Source of the DNA: Cinclus cinclus
Taxonomy: Eukaryota; Chordata; Aves; Passeriformes; Cinclidae
Direction: 5' to 3'
Assembly (NCBI RefSeq): GCF_963662255.1
Contig: NC_085046.1
Span: 49,181,797-49,245,796 of the forward strand
Length of the DNA: 64,000 bases
Shown: positions 12,501 through 24,500 of the stretch, in pieces
Layout: every line of letters starts with the position of its first letter
Numbering within the stretch: position 1 is the first letter of the stretch
Translations under genes and position numbers: made by a program
The notes under the pieces: generated by a model
What the model saw: only the letters and a program-made list of their open reading frames with translations
Told to the model about the DNA's origin: nothing
The model's database searches: none

Positions 12501-15500
12501 GCAGATTAAGAATACAAGTTATAGCATGTTAAGAAATTTGCATTCTCTAGGCAAAGCTGTAGGATTTTTGTCATTCTGTGATGGTCGAGATTTATAAAGT
12601 GAGGGTGGTTATGGAACTCTCCTCTGTATAATTTAATTCATCATTAAAAAAGGCACTAGGAACAAAGTACTGTTCAGGCAGTCAGCTGACATTCTGTGTA
12701 GGAGCTTTGAGAAATAATGCCAGATACAATTAACAGTGTGTAGAATGATTATGTAGCTGTCTCTCTTAAAACTACTGCTTACCACATTTACAAGGAATTC
12801 AGGCTTCTGATTTTTTATTGTGAAACTGCAAGGGAAAAACAAAACCTTAGTTACTATTAGGAAAACTTCTTCATCTTATTTTTTTTCTAAATTTAATGAT
12901 GGTTTGGCTGTGGTCTTTTGTTTTGCAAACATTCTGTATGTCCTCCTAATATATGCAACATAGGAAAAAATGTTTTAAGGTTAGTGATTCTGCAGCCTTT
13001 GAGAAATGTCTTTTCTCATATAAATGTCACCTTGCTGTGGCCAAGTATGTATGTTTAACTTAATATTTGTGAGACTAGGCTGAAGGTATTGTGCAGATAC
13101 TACAGAAAACAGATTTTTTACTTGTCTTATTTGGTTTGCTGACTTAATCAGCCTAGATGTATTACACAATTGCAGAGTATGTTTGGAAATGCTAATTAGA
13201 AGTGGTGATGTCAATTTTATCTTGAATACAAGACATTGGCTTATTGGAACCTTTTGGATTTTTTTTCCACTTTTCTTGCACACAAGCAGAAATGTAAATA
13301 AAATGTGATGCTTAGCAGGTGGATCTTAATCTGATTTCTCAAGTGAAGATTAAAGAGAAGAACCAGATTTTCTGTTTGTCCCATGTTAACTGTCTCAAGC
13401 TCTCTAAGCTATTGTTGGAAGAATGTAGAGGGAGAAAAAAAATCCTGTGCTTGTGGCCCAGCAAACAAATGGACCGTAACTTCTACTGTACTGAATGCAC
13501 GCCAGTGGGAAAGCATGCGCTGCCTCAATCTTAAAGGCATTTCACATACTTGTGTAAGTGGAGGTCTGAGCTTGCCCTGCCAGTTGTGTTCAGAGGCTGC
13601 TGAAGAAAACCAGCCAGGAACCATTCCTCGCTTTGGTTTCCTTGTTTCTAGGAGAGGAGAATGCATTTCTGCCATTATCCATTGGTAACCAGATTAGGTT
13701 GCTGAGGAGGTGGCGAATGGAATCGCAATGTGCACATTGCATTAGGCATTCACTCTCCAGGGTTTGTAATTCAGCAGCTTCCACTGGTATTTCCTCACCT
13801 TGTTGGCAGTCTGTGCTATGTTACCCTGTTATATGTAGGTAACAGACTGCCTTGATCCCAGCTGAACAAGGTAATTAGGATAAGGACAAAATTATCTGCC
13901 TAAAACTACAAGTGGCCTTAAAGGGAAGATTAGATGTAGGTTTTCTTAAGATGTACTAAACATATTGCAGTACCAGACATAAGGTGTTTGAGGGCTATCT
14001 GAAAGATATCGTGAATAAGCACTTCTTCATTTATTAGTGTATTTTTATGTAAATTGCATATAATGTAATGAAGTTTCATGACTTAAAGCTGTTGTCAGAT
14101 TTTGGATGATAAAGCAGATGTGACTGGTTTATGAATAGAAATTATCCTTCTATCTTACTGCATATGCATATCAAATTTTGTGGTTTGTCTTCTTTCAAAA
14201 TACTTGATTCATGTATGCATGGTCCTAGAGCATGAGAACAATTATCTTCCAATCCCTGATGTTCTTCAGAGGGAAGGCTGTCTTCCTAAGTCTTTAATCT
14301 GATTAACTAGTTTCTGTGAAGTGTAAGTGCTGTACAGCTTTAATATTTTACTTTTTACTGAAAAATGGATTGGACACATTAAAGGTACAGAAGCTACAGT
14401 GATGTTTGAGACATTACCTTGATTTAGAATATATATGTTATTTTAGTGCATGTAGATTTCTGAGGTGTATTTCTGATTTTTCTTCTACTCTTGTAGGAAA
14501 CTTTTAAACTGAGTCCTGTGAATGATGATAATAAAGCAGTTACTACACTGGCCTAGAAATTGGTCGGGCTGTAACTGTGGTACTTTGTACCATTCAGAGC
14601 TGTCTCCTGGGTGTGGAAATATAAATAGTAGCAGAAGTACTTGTGCGGGATAGAAGCATATGACTTGTTCCCTTTTCTGTTCTTGTTTGGGCCTTCTTTA
14701 GCACGCTGACTGCACCTGCACTAGCTCCTTTTTATGTATTGCTCCCCACCACTCCTCCTTCTTTGGGAAATGGCTTTACTCACTGTGCCTGAGAGATGGA
14801 TACTGTGAGCTGGAATGTGATTTCTGTTCCAAACCAAAGCAGTGCAATGCTCCTTTTTGCAGCAAGGTCATATGCTACTTCCAGTGATTAACATAGTTTC
14901 TGAGTTTGTTTTGTCTATAAAGTGCAAGTACTGTTGCTAATATCACTAAAAGAATAGTGGGAAAGTGAAGCAGCTGAGTGGGAGAGGGAGGGAATGTGTG
15001 ATTAAGCCGGGGGCTATATGAAAAGACACAGTTTCAATTGAGAGAATTATAGCAAGGTTCAAGACTTATGTGAATAGAAAATATAATTAAAGGGAGAATT
15101 CAAGGTGGAACTCAGTGCATTTTTTGTTTAAAAACAAAGCTGCAAACATACGACAGACACAGTTGTTTTCTCAAAACCAGCATAGCTTCTAGAACGATAA
15201 GTGCACCTGAATTTTATATATTCTAGGGTAATAAGTACAAGTAAGTTTTGTCTTGCTGTTTCTAAAGGACATTTTCAAAGAGTCAAGGAATTCTGTGGGT
15301 GGTGGTGGTGGTTGCTGTTGCTTAAATTAAACATGAAACATGGGTTCACAAAAAAGATTTCCAGATATTGGAAAAAAACCCTAAAAACATTAGAATTGTC
15401 AGCAGCCACAGGAGAAATGTAAGGTCTACATAGGATTTAGTTTGATAGAAGTTGCAAGAATCTTCCACTTGACTGATTGGATATTTGCCTTGCAGGGTTT

Positions 15501-18500
15501 ATTTTCATCTTTGTTATCTATGAAATAGAAGGAATATTTCCTTACTGTTGCATGTTATTTTTTAATAAAGTCTTCCTGTAGTAAATATTGATGAGCAAGT
15601 AAGCTACATTTGGATCATTTCAGTGTCTGAAATGCCTTCAGAGGTGAAGAGTCCTCTGCAGTATTGACCTGAATTAGAATTTCCATTCTGTATATTGTAT
15701 TTATAAAAGCATCTTAGTTTTAAAAACTTGTGTTTTGGATTTTATGTCTGCTTTCTTTGCCCAGCTTGTTCATTAAAATAGACTTTCATAGCAACAGCTG
15801 GAAAGAGTAGTTGATAACTTGAAAGTACCTTTTGAAGACAAGCTGTGTATGTTGACTCCTGCAAGAAGTAACTATAATTCAAAACTCACAGGAGTTTCCC
15901 AGCTATATGGAGTGTAGACAAGATTTTCATGGCACCAGAATTTCTCTGGTACCTCTTCATGTATGTTTAATTGATGTGAAAATTCTTCTGTTCAGCTGAG
16001 AAACACTTTAAAGCCTTTAAAGTTAAGAGTAGTTGGAGCCTGAAGAAAGGTGAGATGGGCTGAAGTTATAGAGCAAAGCTCTTAACAGCCTGCAGAAAAA
16101 CCTTGCTTTCTTCAAATTAGATATTTTTGCTTTCATACACAGTGAAAAGATGAGCCAAGAGCTCCATGGTGTTCCATGATTCTCTAAGCAATGAGCATGA
16201 GTAGATTTCTATTTGACAAAAAATCCTTTTATCATTATGGATTGTTTTGTTTGTTAACCTGATAAAAATCCTTTCGTAAATCAACTTACACAGTGTGAGG
16301 TTTGATATTGAACTTAACAGTCAAACTTTCTACATTTCTGTGCAGATTGTTTTTGTTTAAAATTTCTGTTTTTGTTTAAAATTTATTTGCATTGTTGAGT
16401 CGATTTTTACAAACTCATTAAAAACACTCTGAGAAAGAGTCTCTGTATGTTATTTGGGGGTTGGATCATGTTCCACAAAATCAGAGAAATGGCAGCTACT
16501 AAAGCTGCCTAGCCATATACCAAGCACTTTAGATTTTCCAGATGTGTGAGTTTTGTAGCTTCTGAGGTGCTGGTGGGTGAAAGGCTGTATATGAATTGGC
16601 AATGTGGGCTTGCAGCCCAAAAACCCAGTTCTGTCCAGGGCTGCATCAAAAGCAGTGTGATTAGCAGGGCAAGGGAGGTGATCTATTGAGTGAGCTCGTA
16701 AGAGTCCATAAAGATGATCAGAGAGCCAGGGTACCCCTTCTGTAAAGACAAGCTGAGAGAATTGGGAGTGTTCAGCTGTGAGCAGAGGAGGCTCCCAGGA
16801 GGCCTTACACCTTCCTGTACATAAACGGGGTCTACAGGAAAGCTGGAGAGGGACATTTTACAAAGGAATGGTGGAACAGCTTTAAGCTGATAAAGGTGTA
16901 TGTAGACTAGAAATTCTTCACTTGAGGTGGTGAGGCACTGCAGCAGGCTGCCCAGATAAGTTGTGAATGCCCCTTCCCTGGAGGAGTTCACTGCCAGGTT
17001 GGAGGGAGCTCTGAACAACCTGGTCTAGTGAAGGATGTCCCTGCCCATGGCAGGAGGGTTTGAACTAGACAATCTTTAAGGTCCCTTAAAACCCAAACCA
17101 TTCTGTGATTCTATGTTAAGAAGTCCAGTTTGAGGAGGGTTGGCTCTTAAAACCACCAGTTTTATTACCCACAAGTGAAGTGGCAGTATTGAGAGTAAAA
17201 TAAAGATAATTTGCCATATTTTCTTAATCTCCTTACTGTGTGAGGCAGAGATCAGGTGGGTCAGTGAGCTGAAAGGCCATTAACAACCCCTTTCATTCTG
17301 TGCTGTGGTGGGCATGTTTTCAGGTGTAGATATTAACTTTTAATTCCTAAACTACATAGGTCTAAAATGCAGAAAAATAAATCTCTCAAAATTTAATCTG
17401 CTGTGTGCTCATATTGCACTTTCTGCTTCTAGGATCTATGTTTTATTTGTCAGTCTGTCTTGCCGTTTTACATTTTCAACATGCAAATTGAGTTGAACAT
17501 GCAGAAATTAGCCACATTAAAAAGTAATGCAGATGTTAGGTGCTGTCATGATCTCTCTGATGGTGGAATTACATTTGTCACTGTCACGTGCTAATAGTAA
17601 ATCGCAATTTAGGCTCCCTGTTTGTAAACCTTCTCATTGATGTTATTTATATCCGATGCCCCTTCCCTATCACTTGTGATAGTCGTTAAAGATGAATGAA
17701 CATAGTACTTATGAGTGCCTCTCTTACCCTTGCTGTCATGTAATTGATAGTTTGAAAATTCAAGTTATTAAGCCCAGGTACTTTTCTGTGACTGAATTAA
17801 GTACTGGAAATGTCCTGAAATGAATCATTCCTCAATGGATATCAGCTGTTTGATTGACTTAGCTGCAGGTGGGTAAATATGATGGTCCTTTTTTCTACTT
17901 TTCTGAGCTTAAATACATCAGTAACGCTAGTCATATTGTTGCAGTCTAAGTATAGTGGTTTCTAGATAAAATGTATTTTTTGTGATAAATATATTGGTTT
18001 TAAAATAGGTCATTAGATTCACTGAAGAAAATGCTGGTGGCATTTGAGAGTTGGATACTTGATGTATAAGCAAAAGGAATTTGTGAAGAAAGAAATAAAA
18101 TGATTGCTGGAGCTGAGATAATAAAAACAGTAATTAAACCAGGTCTACTTAACAAAGACTGGCTGTTGGCTTACAGAGTATTTTAAATGCAAATAGTGGA
18201 GTTTATACTTCAAGAAAATACTTGAAGTTGGCAGCGTTTTTGGAGGGCAGCTTCAGCAACTGAGTGAAGGGTTTGGCCACAAGTGAGATCTGAATTCAGA
18301 CAGGCTACAACAGTTAAATAAACCATCACTTTTGATAGAAATTGAGAGTCTTTTAGGAGTAAATTGGCTCACAAAAATTAACCAGGCATCGAGAAAAAAA
18401 TTCTGTTAGAGCTTTTTTTATCAGTTTTAAGTGAGTTATCTGCTTTCATTTTAATCAGTGTCTGGATAGGGAAACTCTCTGAGGGAGTACTCACTCATTT

Positions 18501-21500
18501 AGCAGTAATCTTGAGTGCTTCAGAAGTTACTGTTTTCCTCAGCTTTAATTCTGATATTTCATAAGAGAGCAAAACATTTTTGCTGTGGTAGGCATGTTTT
18601 ACTTTGTGCTAAAATAGAGGAGTATCCCATCAGTTTCTGTGTTACAGCTAGTGACTAAGCCTGTGTGTTTAAAATGTCTAAAACTTTCAGTCTTTGATTT
18701 CCTATGCAAGGCAGGTCTGTGTCCTTTCTACACCTGTTTGCCTTCCCTCTGCCTAAAAGGCACCTGACTTGTTTTCAGTGCTGGACATAGTGTAGTGTGG
18801 TCCAAATAGCATGGCCTGGAGCAATAACATAGTACAGATGTTGAAGAACAATAATGTTACGTAGTTTCATTTTTAAGCCCTGCTGTTTGTCTTGAATCCT
18901 ATTTTAGGTGTTCCTTGTCATTAATTCTGGAGAACTTAATTATCTTTCTCTTCCCCTTTTACTGAGAAAATGATGCTTCATTTACTAATAGGTTGTAGAC
19001 TGTTAGGTGTTGATTCAGAAGGCTATTGAATGTGCTTCAGGAAAGATGTAAATAAAGTGAAATTGATGGTTTTTAAAGTACAGTGATATTGACTACATCT
19101 TCAGTTTTCCATAAGTTTCCTGTGAGTAACATTTAGGAAATATTACACATGTATAACAAAAGAAAGTCCAGTTGCAAGAACTTAGAAAGGACTAAATTAT
19201 TTAATAATTAATTTAAACATGTGGACTGTGGTAATTTTATAGATGCTGTAAAAATATAAAATATGGCAAGATTTGCAGAAAGAGTCTTAAACTTTAATGG
19301 GTAAAAATTAGAAAAGTAATTAGGTTTACAGGAGATATTCTAGATCTAGAAATGGGAATGAAGCTTTACTAGGGTGCAAAATTAGCTCAGTTGCTTATTT
19401 GAACTTATTGCAACTATATTTGAAACCTGTAGTTAAGTCTTGTCTTTCAGTCAGAAGTAGCAAGAGAAACTATAAGAGAAACTTTTCTTTGGGGTTAGGA
19501 AAATAATACTGGGGATATGTTAATTTTTTTCTGAATTAATCTTACTGAACATAGTCCTTTATGAAACTATGAAGCAGAATGGATAAACTACTAATGGTAT
19601 TAGAATAGGCCTGTATTAAATGTAGGTAATTATTGTGGCACGTGCCTTTGCCACTTCTAAATATTTATTTTTTTTAAGTCTGTTAGGTCTAGTATCTTCT
19701 GCCTTATTTTCCTTCTTTTCTTTTGTCCTATTCATTGAGGGTCATCCCTTTAAAAAGACCAGATGCATACACCAAAACAAAAAAACCTGAAAGCAGGTGT
19801 GAGCCTCTTTCAGTGCTGTAACTGATTGATGGAAAGTAGGAGAGTTGTATTTTGCTTTGCTTGTTGAAAAGTTAGGGGAACTTTATTAAAATTTGAGATC
19901 AGATCAACAGCAAAATTTGACTGAGAAATATTTGCCTTATTCTTTTTACTGACTCTTGCTCCCCTTTCTTGCTGCCTTTTTGATTCTTCTATTTTGTTTT
20001 GAATACACTGTTTCACTGGAACTGCCTGAAAAAATAGCATGTGAAAGAATGTTTGATTTGCGAACTTTGGGGGATTTTTGAACTAAGCTTTGCTGTTCTT
20101 TAAATACTGTTCTCATTAGTATTTTTTTGTCTCATTCATCCCCTGTGAGGTTACTGCAGAAAAAGGAGTCTCTTTTGGTCGGAGTTTGAGATTTTGCTGA
20201 TGAGCATCAGCATATATTGCATGGACAGAACCATTTTCTAACACTGTGTCATTGGTACAGTTGCTTCCTTCAGGAAGGCAAAGAGGAGCAAAGGCGGTAA
20301 CATGAAGTAGTTAAATCCATCAGCAGTGGCCTTATCCTACTTCTGTGCCTCCACTGTTGTCTCTGGAAGAGCAGTTCTCCATCATTGTGGGAAGCAGGCT
20401 TTTGTTTGGGCATGAGAATTTGTCTCCTAATGGTTTAGGATCCTGAGACCTGCTGTGAACCGGGAGAATGCCAAGAAATGATGCCTTTTTGGTAGATCTG
20501 AAGCTTCCTAGGAGCAGTTCATCTGTCCAGCTGTAGGTGTCTTGTGCCACTCGAGGTGCCTTGCTGTATCCACAGTAGCCACGTGGAGCTTGCAGGTGTG
20601 ACATGAGACCTCCAGGAGATCTGTGGCCTTCTGAAATGTCAGCTGGCCATCAAACAGGATGCCCAGGACTATCTAAACTGGTTTTAGATGACTGTGCTTA
20701 GGCAAATGGATCCTGTCCTTTGTGTCAGGACAAACAGATTTGGACTGTATGAAATGCTTGATGTGTAATAAAGTTCTCACTAAATGATATGGGGGCATTG
20801 GCTTGAAGTATGGATTAGAGGGATCAACTAACTTGATGCATGTGTAATGCTTGTGGCTTCATTTTCATGCTTGACAGAAGTTGTTGTAGGCTGCACCAGT
20901 TCATCTGGAATTGAGCTAATGATCCAACAATCCCAGATGTTCCAAGTAATTAATGCAGTCTGTATTTCCAAGTCACTGAAAGAAGACTGTCAGTGGGTAT
21001 CTTGGTAGGCACAGAATGGGGGAGTGACTCAGAAATTTTAAAGAGTTCATCTACTTGGGATTTTTTTTTTTTTTTGCTTAGGCAGGATTTTGCAGTTGTC
21101 CTCATAAATATTTTGTGGTGTGAAAGAGGAAGTGTTAACAGTAGGTAAAACACAGTATTTGTTAGCAAAGCTTATCTCGATCAGTTGTTGAAACAAAATT
21201 AATACAAATGTTTTGAACAGAAGTCAGCTTAAAAACAGTTTTATTAAATATTAAATATACTGTGTTCTCTGGTTTGACTTGTCAGTCTACAGTAAAATAC
21301 TGCAAGCTGGTATTTACAACCTAGTTTTGTTAGATACATAAGATGCTGCTACTGAAGACAGTATCCAGATTTGCCTTTATTGCCAGCTTTAGTTAAGTAT
21401 TACTGCAGGGGATCCAGTTTTTCCACCCTCATTGTGTCACTTGAGGATCTGCTTTAAGTCAATTAACTTCTGATTTCCTGCTGCTGAATAGCACAAGTAG

Positions 21501-24500
21501 AATGTAGGTCTTGTATTTGTACTGCTGTGTAAGTGATACTGTGTTTCATTTTTCTGTTATTGACTGTGACTTAAAAAATGTTGGATTCCAGAATGTCACA
21601 TTAGGTATACAGCTCTTGAAACCAGCTAAGGTGGAGGCTTGAATTGCAGTAACAGTAAATATATTCTAATTTAATCTTCTTTGAAAGTAACTTTTTTTTT
21701 TCTCTCCCGATATGAAAAACTTTCAATTTCTCTCTAGATGCTCCTTGTCACTGGATATATCTTTACATTTACCGGATACATAATTACCTTTACAGTTGTG
21801 TAGGCAAATCACAATCAATAGATTGTTTTGAAGTCTAAAATATTTGGAGTACTAGAATGTTGTTTGAATATCAAGTTTCGTTAAAAATGTTTATGTTTTG
21901 ATCTCTTTGAACACTTCAGAAAGCATACACTACATATTTGTGATCTGGCCCCAAGAGTAGTTCTAAAAGGCAGGAAGATAGCACATATATTTTGTTTATT
22001 TTTAGTTCAAATTACATAGTTTCTTAAGAATTTTAGTATTTCATGCTCTGTGATAGTTCAAGTTTTTGTTTGTTTGCCTGGATTTAATCTCCAAATAACT
22101 TTGGTAAATTGTAAGTTCTGAAAGTGGGGTAGACTTTGGGTTCTGATGTGTCATGCAGGTTGGTTTGGAGGGTCTTTTACTGGGAAGTTTTCTTAGACAA
22201 CTCTTCAAAGATTTTGAAATGAAAATTTGAATTTTTAATAATCCAAAAATAATAATCTAAAAATTATTTAGAAATACTCAGCAGTTCATTGACAGCAGTT
22301 CACTTGGTGCACTGTACCTGCAGAACATCCTATATAGTGCAGATCTCTACCCTCCATTAGAGGAGAAAACTTCTAATGCTCAGATTTTGAATCCTGACTT
22401 CCTAGCTTTGTGAAGATAAAAACAGTATTTTCTTGAATTTTTTCTTCTGCTGCTTTGAAGTTGTTCATCTGGAAGAGAGCTTGTACCAGACTGACAGCAT
22501 TTGTTGCTCATCAGGTTTCTTCAGGAGATTTTGGCAGTACAAGATTCCAGGCTCTTCTGTGTATGGTGTGCTTAGCTCAAAAACTCCTTATCCACTATGG
22601 TTTAAAATACTACATATCAAGTATAAGAACAGTGCTGTGAGATTTTACTGAGGCTCAGTGCCTTTAATTTGTGGTTTCCCTTTAACACATTCTGTGGGTG
22701 CTAGCAAGTCATATAACTTTTTATTTTTAGTACCTTGGAGCTTTGTTTTAAAACATTATTTGGATAATACTTTCTCAGCTGTCAGGTATATTTGCATATG
22801 TAAAATTTGATGTTAAAATGTTAAAATTACCTAAAATGAGAATTATCCAGCCATTTTAGAATGAAAGAAGTTTGCATCTATCAGATGGCTTTGTTTTGAA
22901 ATACTAATTACATTTAGGGTTTTATGACTTCTGTTGCAGAAATATATTTTGTTTGTAGACTTCATAAAAATAACATTAGAGGCACAGTTTGACACTGAAA
23001 TACAGTCATCCCCATAGTCTGTGTGTTGGCTGTCAGGAGCTCCATCCCTAGTCCTCTTGCCAGCCAAAGGCACATAGTAAAGCCAGGATGAGCAGAATTG
23101 CTCCTTAATTTTGCCCTGGGGAGCAGCAGTTACAACTGGAGCTGGGCTTCTCCATGCTGAAGTACATGGAAATGCTTTTACAGGAGCTACCAGCAAGTGG
23201 ATCATTGCAGATGAGTGAGAGCACATGGAAGGTGCATTGTAGGAGAAGCAAATATAATGCTCTGTTTTCATGAAGTGCTATATAAATACAGACTTCTGGT
23301 TTTGGATCCTTTATAGTGTAAGGCATATTTCTGAAAGTGGAATGTCCCTAAAGATCACTCAGGTTTTTGATGGTAAATACTAGTGAAATAAAAGTGTAAA
23401 GGCCTAAAAGGGTAGGAAAAACTTCTGGTTTCTTTAAAAGACAGTATGAAATTTTCCTGCTTATGTTTATTTAAAAAACCAAACAAATCCAGAAAAAAAG
23501 AGGCTCAACTGCATTATCACTTTAATAGAATTCAAACAGATCCTTTTCAGCCATTAATTTTACATGCTTATGGTACTGTGCTGTTATTTTGGAACACTTC
23601 AAGTAACTGTACAGCAACTTCTAATTTATTTTAACGTAAACCATGAAAAGTCTGGTTAAGAACACCCATGTATCAGTAGTTTAAATCAGTTCAGTGTATC
23701 TTAAAAAAAGGCATTTGTTCTACAAAGATGAGTTTCATGTGGACTGAAAAACTGTATTAAAACTATTTTGTAGTATAGATTTTTAATCCAGAGTTAGCAG
23801 TATTTTAAATCTATGAAAAAATATTCTTGCTTTAACTAGGCAAAGTAATTTGACAGTATTACCAAGAACATTATTTAATGTATCCCATGATATACACAGC
23901 ACATCAGTAGGTCGAAACATTTGCCTTTGCATTTCTTTCTGATATTCTATTTGCACATTTTGGGGTTGAGCAATAACTTCTATAATTATCCATATTTGAT
24001 AGTCCTTCATAATGAATTGTTAAAAAAAATAATAATAATAAAAAATTAATTTATCTGAGTCACTGGTTCCCAAAGTACACAGTTGTTTAGGGTTGTCTAG
24101 ATTTTTCTTGATTAGATTTTTTTGTGTAAATGAGCAAATGCACATTTTCTATTTTTAGAATTGTATTGCAAATAACTATTGTTTCAAAGGCTTGTGCAGT
24201 ATTTGCATATCAGTGCTTCATTGAAGAGCTGTTGGGTAGTATGGATGTCTTGCCTGTTTCTTCATCAGATTTGAAAGTGCAGCAGCAGAACCATTTTATT
24301 TGCAAATCATATATTCACTTTTAGTCTGTTTTCATGATTCTATACTCACGTGTCAGTGTTGATCTGATCATGCTGTTTAAAAATCTGCAAGATATTTCTA
24401 ATATAAAATTACCTGTAATGTTGCAGCTATCCTAGATATTAACCCTTGCCAGTTAGCCTTGTATGACAGTGTTTAAGTAATTTCACTTAATCTGGCCTTT

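Noticed and set aside
22843..23271. 142-codon minus-strand frame
   Set aside because: There is no recognisable domain, no start context and no neighbouring exon. Its length is within what chance frames reach in 64 kb.
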